Positions 27,375-36,998 of a stretch of 64,000 nt of DNA are shown in pieces. This DNA comes from Holdemanella sp. MSK.7.32 (GTDB lineage Bacteria > Bacillota_I > Bacilli_A > Erysipelotrichales > Erysipelotrichaceae): NCBI RefSeq assembly GCF_024460475.1, contig NZ_JANFYN010000003.1, positions 1 through 64,000 on the forward strand, read 5' to 3'. The notes below the pieces were generated by a model. It was not told the DNA's origin and made no database searches. It saw nothing but the letters and a program-made list of their open reading frames with translations. The first letter of the stretch is position 1, and each line of letters opens with the position of its first letter. Both the position numbers and the translations under genes were made by a program.

Positions 27375-27394
27375 GTTTTAGTCAACCTCACTAT

Positions 27395-28288
27395 CTACTC
27401 ATCTATTCTACTATCTTTTTGGGGTTTTGACAATATGAATTGACCACTATATTCCGTTAAAATGATGGAAACAAAGATCAAAAGTCCCCCTAAAATCATA
27501 ATTGGACTTTTCTCTTCATGCAACAATAAGAATCCAAATACATTCGCAAATAAGGATTCTGTACATAAAAGAACACTCGCACTCGATGCATCTGTATATT
27601 TTTGTGCCAAAGTCTGAAGTTGAAATGCCAAGAACGTTGCCACTATGATCATATAGGCACAACTCATATACGCATGTACAGTGATTGTTTGTGGTATCGT
27701 TTCTAAACTTAAGGCTAGTGGAATCGAAAGGATAGCCGCAACACTCATTTGTACAGCATTGATCGCAATTGAATTCGAATTTTCTGTCGCATACTCTAAA
27801 GATATGATGTGACACGCAAAGAAGAAGGCACATGCTAAAGATAAACTATCGCCAAAACTAAATGAGAAATACCCTTTAGATAAGCTTAGGCAGGCAATTC
27901 CTGCAAGACAAACAACACTTGCCGCAAGTTGATGATTGCTCGGTTTCTTTTTCCATAATAGCCATACAATATAGGGTACAAGAACGACGTTGACAGCTGT
28001 TAAAAAGGCATTTTGACCTGTATTCGTTAAGAATAAGCCGAAGGTTTGAAACGCAAAAGCTAAGTACATTAAAACACCTGAAATACTTCCACGAAACAAA
28101 GCTTCCCTAGAAATCTTTACACGACTGACTAAACATACAATAATACTAACGATGCTAGCGCCAATAAAACGAATCATTAAAACAGTAAAAGGATCAAATG
28201 TCTGCAAAGCTGCATCGGTCGCGATAAAACCGCCACCCCAAATGGCCGCAACTAAAAGGCATACTAAATTAGCTTGTTGTTTACTCAT
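27395..28288 (-). CDS. DMT-superfamily (EamA) transporter
   Basis: 297 residues, ten predicted helices in two EamA halves (about 5-135 and 150-285). Typical features are LLVAAIWGGGFIATDAAL at the start, LMIRFIGASIVSIIVC, and LLCTESLFANVFGFLLLHE in the second half. The start ATG overlaps the parC stop (ATGA), with GAGG upstream. Likely an exporter of a metabolite; the substrate cannot be told from sequence. Confidence 0.9.
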   Translation of the reverse strand: MSKQQANLVCLLVAAIWGGGFIATDAALQTFDPFTVLMIRFIGASIVSIIVCLVSRVKISREALFRGSISGVLMYLAFAFQTFGLFLTNTGQNAFLTAVNVVLVPYIVWLLWKKKPSNHQLAASVVCLAGIACLSLSKGYFSFSFGDSLSLACAFFFACHIISLEYATENSNSIAINAVQMSVAAILSIPLALSLETIPQTITVHAYMSCAYMIIVATFLAFQLQTLAQKYTDASSASVLLCTESLFANVFGFLLLHEEKSPIMILGGLLIFVSIILTEYSGQFILSKPQKDSRIDE

Positions 28289-30768
28289 GCTTTTTCCTCA
28301 TCAAATAAAGATGGTTGTTCAAAATCATCTTGTTTGACCCAAGAACCATCCGTAACATTTTCAAGTGGTGAGACCCACTCAAACTTGTCCACCTTGCCTA
28401 GTGGTGAAGAGAATGTAGCTTGGGCATTCATCAAACTGATTTCTTTTGCCTCAAAACGCATAATATCTTCTGTATAAATTTCAAATGGAGTATTTAAATC
28501 GACCATATGTACATTTAATATCACATTCGGATTGGACTTCACTAACTTACAAATACGATTTCCTTTCGCCGGACGATTTAATGGTGCAATCTCCGTTTGT
28601 TTCATACGCTTTAAAGAAAGGGTTGTCGTAGAAACTAAGACTTGTTCCTCACGATTTTGACTGACACAAATAGAAGCTACGCAATCATCCTTTGATAAAT
28701 TCATCGCCTTCACCCCTTTGGATTTATTTGAAACCAACGGAATTTGTTCAACCGGATACATCAAGCCATAGCCTTGTTCACTTACTAGAATGACTTGATC
28801 ATCTGGTTTATAAGATAAAGATACACTAATCATTTCGTCCATAGCCCCAATCTTCATACAAGCCATTGTTTTATTAGAACGTGAAACTTCAAATTCTTTT
28901 AATTCGGTACGCTTGATCATACCATGACGACTTGCACTTATGACATGAACTCCTGTTTTAAAGGAATCCAATACATAGGCTGCGATAATTTTTTCACTTG
29001 AATCCATCTTAATATAATTTGAGATATGACCACCCAAATCTTTCCATTTTGCCTCTTCAATCTGGTAAACCGGAATATATCCATATGTACCACGGTTTGT
29101 GAAGAAAACTAATGTCTGTAATGTATGACTCGCTCCGTAACAAACTAATGAATCTGTATCTTTTCGTTGTGTCATGGATTCACTAGAAGCATTATAGCTT
29201 CTCATAGATACACGCTTGATATAGCCATCACGCGTAATTGTGATCATACATTCTTCTTTGGAAATCATAGCCTTTTCATCAATTACGATTTCTTTCACTT
29301 CATGTACAATATCCGAAAGACGAGGTGTATTAAATTCTTCATTCACCTTTTCTAATTCTTCCACCATGACTTTATGAAGTTCATTTTTGTCGGAAATAAT
29401 CTTCTCTAATTCGGCAATGTCGCATTGTAGTTGTTTAAATTCTGCCTTTAATTCTTTAACATCTGTATTTGTTAAACGATATAAGCGCATTACGACAATG
29501 GCTTCTGCTTGTTTTTCTGTAAAGTCAAAACGTTCAATCAAATTCTTTTTGGCATGGGCCTTATCTTTTGATTTACGAATGATACGAATGATCTCATCCA
29601 TTACACTTACAGCTTTGATCAAACCTTCTAATATGTGTGCACGATCTTTTTTGGAAGCTAAATCATATTTACTTCTACGAATCACTACATCTTCTCTGTG
29701 GTTGATAAAGGCATCTAACATCATGGCTAATGACATTTGTACGGGTGCCTTGTTCACAATCGCAATGACGTTGTAATTGTATGATATTTGAAGATCTGTA
29801 TTTTTATATAAATAGTTTAAGATCTGTTCATCATTACTATCTTTTTTAAGATCCACGACAATTCTTAATCCCGTACGATCACTTTCATCGCGCACATCTA
29901 AAATGCCATCGATTTTTTTGTTTAAACGAATCTCATCAATTTTCTTTACCAAGTTCGACTTGATTACTTCATAAGGAATCTCATGAATCACAATTTGTTT
30001 AATTGTACGTGTTGGTACAATTTCCACTTTCGAACGAATTAAAATACGTCCACGACCTGTTTGAAAGGCTTGTTTGATTCCGTCAAGTCCCATCACGATG
30101 CCGCCTGTAGGAAAGTCAGGGCCTTTCACAAACTGCATCAATTCTTCTAATGAACAATCGGGGTGTGAAATACGATAAATACTTGCTTGAACCACCTCAT
30201 TTAAATTGTGAGGTGGAATATTTGTGGCATATCCAGCCGCAATACCTGTAATACCATTGACTAATAAGTTAGGAAAGCGTGCAGGAAGTACAGTGGGTTC
30301 CATCTTTTCATCGGAAAAGTTGGGTGCCCATTCCACTGTATCTTTATCAATGTCCTGCAACAAAAAATCACTAATTTTGGCTAAACGCGCTTCTGTATAA
30401 CGCATCGCAGCCGCCGGATCATCATCAATAGATCCATTGTTTCCTTGCATGTCAATTAAAGGATTAGTAATCTTCCAATTTTGTGACATACGAACCATCG
30501 CATCATATACAGAGCTATCACCATGAGGGTGATAATTACCAATGACGTTACCGACAGTTTTTGCGGATTTATGATATGGCTTATTGTAAGTATTCCCATC
30601 TTCATACATCGCATATAAAATACGTCTTTGTACTGGCTTTAAGCCATCTCTTGCATCTGGTAAAGCACGCTCTTGAATAATATATTTAGAATATCTGGCG
30701 AAACGATCGGCCATGATATCTTCTAAAGAATTCTTTAAAACATTATGTTTTACTTCTTTTTCTTTCAC
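28285..30768 (-). CDS. parC: DNA topoisomerase IV subunit A
   Basis: 827 residues from GTG 30768 (GGAGG upstream), overlapping the parE stop. Cuts and rejoins DNA for decatenation of daughter chromosomes. Visible features: YIIQERALPDARDGLKPVQRRIL, the quinolone-region sequence NVIGNYHPHGDSSVYDAMV, active-site Tyr in AAMRYTEARL, and a beta-propeller C-terminal domain from about 490. HPHGDSS gives Asp at the quinolone position, with Ser two residues on. Assigned parC rather than gyrA by the paired parE and the lack of a GyrA box. Confidence 0.95.
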   Translation of the reverse strand: MKEKEVKHNVLKNSLEDIMADRFARYSKYIIQERALPDARDGLKPVQRRILYAMYEDGNTYNKPYHKSAKTVGNVIGNYHPHGDSSVYDAMVRMSQNWKITNPLIDMQGNNGSIDDDPAAAMRYTEARLAKISDFLLQDIDKDTVEWAPNFSDEKMEPTVLPARFPNLLVNGITGIAAGYATNIPPHNLNEVVQASIYRISHPDCSLEELMQFVKGPDFPTGGIVMGLDGIKQAFQTGRGRILIRSKVEIVPTRTIKQIVIHEIPYEVIKSNLVKKIDEIRLNKKIDGILDVRDESDRTGLRIVVDLKKDSNDEQILNYLYKNTDLQISYNYNVIAIVNKAPVQMSLAMMLDAFINHREDVVIRRSKYDLASKKDRAHILEGLIKAVSVMDEIIRIIRKSKDKAHAKKNLIERFDFTEKQAEAIVVMRLYRLTNTDVKELKAEFKQLQCDIAELEKIISDKNELHKVMVEELEKVNEEFNTPRLSDIVHEVKEIVIDEKAMISKEECMITITRDGYIKRVSMRSYNASSESMTQRKDTDSLVCYGASHTLQTLVFFTNRGTYGYIPVYQIEEAKWKDLGGHISNYIKMDSSEKIIAAYVLDSFKTGVHVISASRHGMIKRTELKEFEVSRSNKTMACMKIGAMDEMISVSLSYKPDDQVILVSEQGYGLMYPVEQIPLVSNKSKGVKAMNLSKDDCVASICVSQNREEQVLVSTTTLSLKRMKQTEIAPLNRPAKGNRICKLVKSNPNVILNVHMVDLNTPFEIYTEDIMRFEAKEISLMNAQATFSSPLGKVDKFEWVSPLENVTDGSWVKQDDFEQPSLFDEEKA

Positions 30769-32690
30769 GCATTTACCTCCTTATAATCATCTTCTAGAGT
30801 AAATACAACATTGTCTTCGATCCAGTTACGACGAAGCTCTGCCTTATCTCCCATTAATTCAGTCACTCTTTTTTCAGCCATCATCGCATTTTCAATGGTC
30901 ACACAAAGTAAAGTTCTTGATTCAGGATTCATTGTGGTATCCCAAAGTTGAGTGGCATTCATTTCACCAAGACCTTTATATCGTGTAATGGTGTAACCAT
31001 TTTTTAATTCGGCTTTTTTCTCATCTAATTCTTCATTTGTATATAAATAGTATTCTTTACCCGCCTTGGCAATCCGATATAGTGGTGGCAAGGCAATATA
31101 CAACATTTCATGCGTAATTAAATCACGCATATAACGATAGAAGAATGTCAATAATAAGTTTTGAATGTGAGCTCCATCATCATCGGCATCGGTCATGATA
31201 ATGACTTTATAGTAGTTTGAATCTTCAGCCGTAAAATTTGCACCTACACCAGCACCTAAGGCATGAATAATGGTATTTAACTCTTCATTCTTTTCGATAG
31301 CTTCAAGACTTGCCTTTTCTGTATTCAATACTTTACCACGCAAAGGAAGAATCGCTTGGTATTTTGAATCACGCCCCTGTTTTGCAGAACCACCCGCAGA
31401 ATCCCCTTCGACTAGATATAATTCTTTTCTTCTGGCATCCTTACTTTGAGCCGATGCCAACTTTCCAGATAACACTCTTTCCGAACGGTTCTTTCCTTTT
31501 CCATTACGAATATCGGCACGTGCTTTTCTTGCGGCATTACGAGCTTGAGCTGCCTTGATGATCTTACGTACTAGAGCATTGGCAACCTCTTTATTTTCTT
31601 CCAAGAAGTAACGAAGGTTTTCCGATACCACCGTTTCTGTTGCTGGCTTAGCTTCTGGTGTACCTAACTTTTCTTTGGTCTGCCCTTCAAATTGTAGATA
31701 ATCTTCTGGAATTGTCAGATTGATGACTAATGTCAAACCTTCTCTGACATCATTCCCATCAAATCCTTTATCTTTTTCTTTTAAGAAACCATTCTTACGA
31801 GCATATTCATTAAAGACTTTCGTAAAAGCTTGTTTCGCCCCTGTTTCATGAGATCCGCCATCACGCGTACGAACCATGTTTGTGAATGAGAAAATGTTCT
31901 CTTGATATTCATCTGTATATTGGAAACATCCTTCTACAATGATCTGGTTACTTTCACCTCTAAAACTAATTGGATCATGCATTGGCGTATGATCCTGATT
32001 CACTTCTTCAATAAAGGCTTTTAATCCATCTTCATATTGGTAAACGACTTCTCTTTCTTCTTTTCGCTTATCACGTACAATCATTTTTAACCCTTTTAAT
32101 AAGAAAGCATCTTCTTGGGCTCTTTCACAAATGGTTGAATATGAAAAGTGAACCGATTTAAAAATAGACGGATCCGGTTTAAAAGAAACAATACTTCCGG
32201 TATGATTGGTTTTTCCTACTTTTTCAAGTTTTCCAATCTTACTTCCCCCGTCTTCAAAAGTCATACTCCATACATCTTTTCCATCATGTACCATAACTTT
32301 ACACCATGTACAAAGAGCGTTCACAACACTTGCACCTACACCATGCAATCCTCCAGCACTTGTATAGCCTCCATGACTTGTAAATTTACCACCAGCATGC
32401 AGAATGGTAAAAATAACTTGAAGTGTACTCACCCCTGATTTATGTTTTCCAACAGGCATTCCACGCCCGTGGTCTTCTACTGTAACACTGCCATCTTTTT
32501 CGAGTGTAATTGTGATTTCATCGCCATAGCCATTTAAAGCTTCATCAATCGCATTATCGACAATTTCCCATACTAGATGATGCAGACCCTTTGAATCGGT
32601 AGATCCAATATACATTCCCGGACGCTTTCTTACGGCATCCAAACCTTCTAAAATAACGATACTACTTTCATCATATTGTTGTTTTGGCAT
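30765..32690 (-). CDS. parE: DNA topoisomerase IV subunit B
   Basis: 641 residues from ATG 32690 (AGGG upstream; a TTG at 32708 is not needed). ATPase subunit partner of ParC. GHKL ATP site: EIVDNAIDEALNGYGD, DHGRGMPVG, GLHGVGASVVNAL. The Toprim region has LVEGDSAGGSAKQGRD and IIMTDADDDGAHI; the C-terminal YKGLGEMNATQLWDTTM motif is intact. First gene of the parE-parC-eamA-yneF operon. Confidence 0.96.
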   Translation of the reverse strand: MPKQQYDESSIVILEGLDAVRKRPGMYIGSTDSKGLHHLVWEIVDNAIDEALNGYGDEITITLEKDGSVTVEDHGRGMPVGKHKSGVSTLQVIFTILHAGGKFTSHGGYTSAGGLHGVGASVVNALCTWCKVMVHDGKDVWSMTFEDGGSKIGKLEKVGKTNHTGSIVSFKPDPSIFKSVHFSYSTICERAQEDAFLLKGLKMIVRDKRKEEREVVYQYEDGLKAFIEEVNQDHTPMHDPISFRGESNQIIVEGCFQYTDEYQENIFSFTNMVRTRDGGSHETGAKQAFTKVFNEYARKNGFLKEKDKGFDGNDVREGLTLVINLTIPEDYLQFEGQTKEKLGTPEAKPATETVVSENLRYFLEENKEVANALVRKIIKAAQARNAARKARADIRNGKGKNRSERVLSGKLASAQSKDARRKELYLVEGDSAGGSAKQGRDSKYQAILPLRGKVLNTEKASLEAIEKNEELNTIIHALGAGVGANFTAEDSNYYKVIIMTDADDDGAHIQNLLLTFFYRYMRDLITHEMLYIALPPLYRIAKAGKEYYLYTNEELDEKKAELKNGYTITRYKGLGEMNATQLWDTTMNPESRTLLCVTIENAMMAEKRVTELMGDKAELRRNWIEDNVVFTLEDDYKEVNA

Positions 32691-32708
32691 ACTATCCCTA
32701 CTTTCCAA

Positions 32709-33038
32709 CGTAATCTTTATTATATCAACAAATCAAAAAAAGTGCACATAAATTCCTGTTAAAACACTTTGAATATACACTATTCATGTCCAATTAAAAT
32801 GGTGTTAAACTTTAGTTCACATTTAACAAGTTCAATAATCCCAACTTAATTTAAATCTGAACTCATTTAATCGTATACATTCTTCAAAACACTTGATTGT
32901 ACCCAAATTCATTATAAAGGGTTTTAATGTCCACTTTTTAGTTCCAATGTCCACTTTTTGAGTTCCAATATACACTTTTAAATCTACATTTTAAATCCGC
33001 ATTATTTATGTCAAATTATTAATTTTTCCATACAATTC
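32709..33038. other. Gene-free AT-rich segment with inverted and tandem repeats (possible IS or MITE remnant)
   Basis: No coding frame found. Three tandem units, AATGTCCACTTTTTAGTTCC (32926-32945), a 21-base near copy (32946-32966) and a shorter degenerate one (32967-32984), end the segment. A near-inverted copy of the unit start, AAAAAGTGCACAT, lies at 32737-32749 against ATGTCCACTTTTT at 32927-32939 (12 of 13 paired). AATATACAC also recurs at 32772 and 32967. Multiple short end repeats are a habit of IS21-type elements, but no transposase is present. Confidence 0.4.
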
Positions 33039-33067
33039 TCGACTAAGTAGATCAAAACTGCTAAAAT
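33039..33067 (+). promoter_or_regulatory. Putative plsY promoter
   Basis: TCGACT, 17-base spacer, TAAAAT, ending 19 bases before the start codon at 33087. Confidence 0.45.
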
Positions 33068-33086
33068 AAATTCCGAGGTGGAAGAG

Positions 33087-33701
33087 ATGAAAACTATTTT
33101 ATGTATTTTATTAGGTTACCTATTAGGATCTTTACCCTTCGCTTTGATCATTGGTAAAGTTTTCTATCATACAGACATTCGCCAATATGGATCAGGAAAT
33201 CTAGGTGGAACGAACGCAGGAAGAGTTCTTGGAAAGAAAGCGGGAATTTCTGTCATTGTGTTTGATGTATTAAAAGTTGTTCTTGCGATTGCGATCGCAA
33301 CCCAAGTATCGAAAGTGGCCGGTATCTGGACAGGACTTGCCTGCTGCATCGGACATTGTTATCCAGTCTTCGCAAAATTCCATGGTGGCAAAGCCGTTAG
33401 TACAATGTTTGGCTTCTTGTTTTCTACAAGCATCTTCTTATTTCAAGATGCAAGCTACTTACTTGTACCATTTGGCATGTTTCTAGTTGTCCTATATCTA
33501 TTTAAATATGTATCTTTGGCAAGTATGTGTGCAGCCATCGCAAGCAGCTTATACATTACGGCATTGATGCTAGGATTCAACGTGGAAAGTATTTCAGTTA
33601 TTGTCGCAAGCTGGCTAATGACAGTTCTTGTGATTTACAGACATCGTACAAACATAGAAAAAATCAAAAAAGGTACAGAAAATACAATTTCATGGTTATA
33701 G
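33087..33701 (+). CDS. plsY: Acyl-phosphate:glycerol-3-phosphate acyltransferase PlsY
   Basis: 204 residues from ATG 33087 (GAGGTGG upstream; the in-frame GTG at 33078 overlaps that site). Integral membrane enzyme that makes lysophosphatidic acid from acyl-phosphate. The three family motifs are clear: LLGSLPFALIIGK, GSGNLGGTNAGRVLGKKAG, and GHCYPVFAKFHGGKAV. It is a single-gene transcript ending in a strong terminator. Confidence 0.96.
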   Translation: MKTILCILLGYLLGSLPFALIIGKVFYHTDIRQYGSGNLGGTNAGRVLGKKAGISVIVFDVLKVVLAIAIATQVSKVAGIWTGLACCIGHCYPVFAKFHGGKAVSTMFGFLFSTSIFLFQDASYLLVPFGMFLVVLYLFKYVSLASMCAAIASSLYITALMLGFNVESISVIVASWLMTVLVIYRHRTNIEKIKKGTENTISWL

Positions 33702-33729
33702 AAAGTTTTTAAGAAACTTTCTTTTTTTT
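33701..33729 (+). terminator. plsY terminator
   Basis: GAAAGTTT / AAACTTTC stem with a 5-base loop followed by eight T. Confidence 0.9.
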
Positions 33730-33765
33730 ATGTCTTTTTCACATTGGAATCGTATCATAGTATGT

Positions 33766-34179
33766 ATGAACTATTTATACTACGAATACAAATCCAGTAC
33801 TGTTTGCACTGTTAAAGAAGATGAAAAGCTATACTACAAGAGTTTAAGCACGCAAAATTATCTAAACGAAAAATGCTTATTAAATGGATCCACCCTTAAA
33901 GGAAGACAAGAAGCCTTTGTCTATCAAATGAAAGTAAAAAAATATATTCCTGTTGTTGTATCCATTTCAAGAAAGGAGATCTACTTTCCCAACAAATCGA
34001 AAAAAGCACATGACTGTATCTGGATCAATTATGCCAATATTAAAGACGTCACTTACTTTGAGTCCACTTGCACTATCACATTTCATGATGGCTCCAAACT
34101 CAATTGTGAGCATCCCAAACGAATCCAACAAACGCTAAAACAAATTTTTCGCTACCTAAATAAAAATACACCGGATTAA
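33766..34179 (+). CDS. ComK-like competence transcription factor
   Basis: 137 residues from ATG 33766; an upstream ATG at 33730 falls at the end of the plsY terminator and neither start has a good ribosome site. The run NGSTLKGRQEAFVYQMKVKK, PVVVSISRKEIYFPN, and CIWINYANIKDV aligns in order with ComK of Bacillus (GSSYAGRK..., PIMVDP..IFLFPT, CGWISHVHVKEF). ComK activates DNA-uptake genes. The C-terminal part of Bacillus ComK is shorter here. No com uptake genes are in the window, so the regulatory role is inferred from homology. Confidence 0.75.
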   Translation: MNYLYYEYKSSTVCTVKEDEKLYYKSLSTQNYLNEKCLLNGSTLKGRQEAFVYQMKVKKYIPVVVSISRKEIYFPNKSKKAHDCIWINYANIKDVTYFESTCTITFHDGSKLNCEHPKRIQQTLKQIFRYLNKNTPD

Positions 34180-34189
34180 CCGGTGTATT
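34165..34189. terminator. Bidirectional terminator between comK-like and ridA
   Basis: Perfect 10-bp stem AATACACCGG / CCGGTGTATT, loop ATTAA. The plus-strand stop codon lies in the loop, and the minus-strand ridA stop starts at the far arm. Confidence 0.85.
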
Positions 34190-34616
34190 AGTGGCAACCT
34201 CCACCACATGATGAACAATCATGTGAGCAACTTGATTGTTGCATTTGTTCTTCATGACGAAGTGTATTTACGCCAAGACCCTCAATACATACTGTGGCAT
34301 TATCGGCTAAATTCGATACTTCTACAATTGTACATGCTGGGAATGGTTCATCGACAAAGTTTTTGAATGTATTCAAGAATGCTTCTTTATCCTCGATATT
34401 CTTTAAATACACAGTGAACTTCACAACATGGTGAAGCTGTAAACCATAGTTTGATAAAACATCAATTACCTTATTGATAGCTGTAATTGTCTGTTCCTGA
34501 ATGCTTTCGCCTAGTCCAGTCTGACCACTTAAATAAAAGAAGTCTCCCAATTGAACCATATTTGAAACACAAGATGTTCCCTCTTGTTTTCCTGCTGATT
34601 TTAAAAATATATTCAT
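34188..34616 (-). CDS. ridA: RidA-family protein with cysteine-rich tail
   Basis: 142 residues. The RidA fold (1-125) has GDFFYLSGQTG, AINKVIDVLSNYGL, VVKFTVYLKNIEDKEAFN-like and the ACTIVEVSNLADNATVCIEG end. RidA deaminates reactive enamines/imines. The last 13 residues, CSHDCSSCGGGCH, are not part of the usual protein and look like a metal site. Last gene of miaB-rnjB-ftsK-ridA, 25 bases after ftsK. The catalytic Arg of active RidA (normally near the end) is not at the expected place, with the motif reading ACTIVEV in place of the usual RxxVEV, so the activity is uncertain. Confidence 0.85.
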   Translation of the reverse strand: MNIFLKSAGKQEGTSCVSNMVQLGDFFYLSGQTGLGESIQEQTITAINKVIDVLSNYGLQLHHVVKFTVYLKNIEDKEAFLNTFKNFVDEPFPACTIVEVSNLADNATVCIEGLGVNTLRHEEQMQQSSCSHDCSSCGGGCH

Positions 34617-34641
34617 AGTACTAAATTCCTTTCTTCTCTTA

Positions 34642-36984
34642 TTATATAGAATCTACGCCATCTTCTAAAGTGTTTTGCACTAAAATTTCTCTAGGCTTAC
34701 TTCCTCTTGCAGGACCAATGATACCATTTGCCTCTAAAACATCCATCAATCTTGCCGCTCTAGAATAACCCACAGAGAACTTTCTTTGAATCAAAGACGT
34801 ACTTGCCTTTCTAGATGCGATCACAAAACGCTTCACTTCCTCATACAAAGGATCGGCCGTAACATTTCCCGCTTCATTTCCTTGATTTTGTAAATCTTTT
34901 AATTGAATAAAGGCATCATCATATTTTGGTCTTGCCTGCGATTTCACAAATGCACAAATGTTATTGACTTCTTCATCCTTAATAAAGACACCCTGAATAC
35001 GTCTAGGACTCGTTTCACCATTTGGTAAATACAACATATCTCCATTTCCTAGCAAACGCTCTGCTCCAGCTTGATCCAAAATTGTTCTTGAATCGACAGA
35101 TTGTGATACCGCAAACGCAATACGACTTGGAATATTTGCCTTAATAACACCTGTAATGACATCCACACTCGGTCTTTGTGTGGCAACAATCAAATGAATA
35201 CCGGCGGCACGAGCAAGTTGTGTAATTCTTTGAATACTTGCTTCAACTTCTTTAGCTGCCACCAACATCAAGTCGGCCAACTCATCAATAATAATCACAA
35301 TACGAGGCAATACTTTTAAATGATCATCCTCATGATTTTTAACATACTCATTATATGCCGTAATATTACGAACACCTAATTCACCAAACAAGTCATAACG
35401 ACGGTCCATCATTTCTACAATGACCTTTAATGCCTTATTGGCAAGATCACCATCCGTAATCACTGGAGATAATAAGTGTGGTACATCATTATATGGAGTA
35501 AACTCTACTTTTTTAGGATCAATCAAAACTAATTTTACTTCATCTGGCTTTGTTCGCATTAAAATCGAAGAAATAATCGCATTGACACAAACCGATTTAC
35601 CACTACCCGTAGCTCCTGCAATCAATAAGTGTGGCATACGATTTAATTCACCATAGACATTATTTCCCATTAAGTCTTTTCCTAAACAGAAAAGCAACTT
35701 TTTATCTTTCATCGAATCCGGAATTGTACGCATCAAATCCTTCATCTGAACGCTTGTCTTTTCAACGTTTGGAATTTCAATTCCAACACTTGCCTTACCC
35801 GGGATCGGTGCTTCAATACGAATATCCTTAGCCGCAAGCCCCATCTTGATATCATTTTGTAAGTTACTGATTTTGTTCACACGAACACCAAGTTCTGGCT
35901 TAATTTCAAACTTTGTGACACTTGGACCAATATGAATCTGTACAAGCTTAGCCTCCACACCAAATTCATGTAAGATCTCAATCAGTTTTTCACCTTTTTC
36001 CTTCGCTGTAGTCACATTCGCATTGGATCTTGATTTTCTTTCCATATCCTCTAAAACATTTAATTTTGGAAGCTTATAGTTCTTAAAATCCGAATTTTCA
36101 TCCGCAACATAATGTTTAGGTTCAACCCTTTCTACAACACCCTCATTGACAACAGGAACTTCTTTTTTGGTCTCTACAGGACTCGGTTCATCATCCACAT
36201 CCACCATAAAGCTAGGTTTTCTAGGTTCTAAATCACCAATAATCAAAGGCTCATCCATTTCTTTTTCTTCATCTACAGAATCTGGTTGTACAGGTTTTAC
36301 AGGATCGGCATTAATAATTTGAAAACTCGATTCATTTGTATCTTCATCTTCAAAAATAAAGTTTTTACGATCAATCGAAACAGGTGTTTCCTTGATTGGA
36401 GCACTCTTCATTACTTTTTTAGGTTTTCTTTCAAAACCTACAATTTTTTCATAACCAAACATTAAGATAGCTAGCACAAAAAATAATAGTACCATTACAT
36501 AGGTTCCAGAATAATCGAATAATGACTGAAAAAGACATAGCAACAAAGCTCCTGCTAATCCAGAATATGTTTTCAAATGACCCGTAATAATATTACCGGC
36601 ATTTTCCATAATATATTTTAAGCCATAGCTACCTGGGTGTGGTTTAAACTCTATAATCGAAGAAATCAAACTTAAGCCAAGTGCCAAAAATAAGATTCCA
36701 AACATATAACGCTTACGAATCACAGGCTGTTCCTTATGGAAAATAAGAACTGCACACAAGGTAGCATTCAAAATAAAAAATCCATTTGTTAAAGCTCCAA
36801 ATAAGAATTCAAAGAAATGTTTTAAAAAAGCTCCTACAATGCCAAATTCTAAAACGACAATAAAACTAATACATATCATACAAATAAGGAAACACAAACG
36901 AAATAAGTTTGAGTGCAACCAAGACGTTTGTGTTTTCTTTTTCGTAGATTTTCTTCGTGTTGTTTTTTTTCTGGCTTTTGCCAT
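34642..36984 (-). CDS. ftsK: DNA translocase FtsK/SpoIIIE
   Basis: 780 residues. Four to five N-terminal membrane helices (about 25-190), an acidic linker (200-300), a RecA-like motor with Walker A GATGSGKSVCVNAII (near 458), Walker B IVIIIDELADLM, and a C-terminal gamma winged helix (RKFSVGYSRAARLMDVLEANG). Pumps chromosomal DNA through the closing septum. Position after an RNase J gene matches the rnjB-spoIIIE neighbourhood of Bacillus. Confidence 0.96.
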   Translation of the reverse strand: MAKARKKTTRRKSTKKKTQTSWLHSNLFRLCFLICMICISFIVVLEFGIVGAFLKHFFEFLFGALTNGFFILNATLCAVLIFHKEQPVIRKRYMFGILFLALGLSLISSIIEFKPHPGSYGLKYIMENAGNIITGHLKTYSGLAGALLLCLFQSLFDYSGTYVMVLLFFVLAILMFGYEKIVGFERKPKKVMKSAPIKETPVSIDRKNFIFEDEDTNESSFQIINADPVKPVQPDSVDEEKEMDEPLIIGDLEPRKPSFMVDVDDEPSPVETKKEVPVVNEGVVERVEPKHYVADENSDFKNYKLPKLNVLEDMERKSRSNANVTTAKEKGEKLIEILHEFGVEAKLVQIHIGPSVTKFEIKPELGVRVNKISNLQNDIKMGLAAKDIRIEAPIPGKASVGIEIPNVEKTSVQMKDLMRTIPDSMKDKKLLFCLGKDLMGNNVYGELNRMPHLLIAGATGSGKSVCVNAIISSILMRTKPDEVKLVLIDPKKVEFTPYNDVPHLLSPVITDGDLANKALKVIVEMMDRRYDLFGELGVRNITAYNEYVKNHEDDHLKVLPRIVIIIDELADLMLVAAKEVEASIQRITQLARAAGIHLIVATQRPSVDVITGVIKANIPSRIAFAVSQSVDSRTILDQAGAERLLGNGDMLYLPNGETSPRRIQGVFIKDEEVNNICAFVKSQARPKYDDAFIQLKDLQNQGNEAGNVTADPLYEEVKRFVIASRKASTSLIQRKFSVGYSRAARLMDVLEANGIIGPARGSKPREILVQNTLEDGVDSI

Positions 36985-36998
36985 ACTTACCCCACTTT

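Noticed and set aside
32709..33077. CRISPR-like reading of the 20-21-bp repeats
   Set aside because: The units are directly adjacent without spacers and only three are present; no cas genes.
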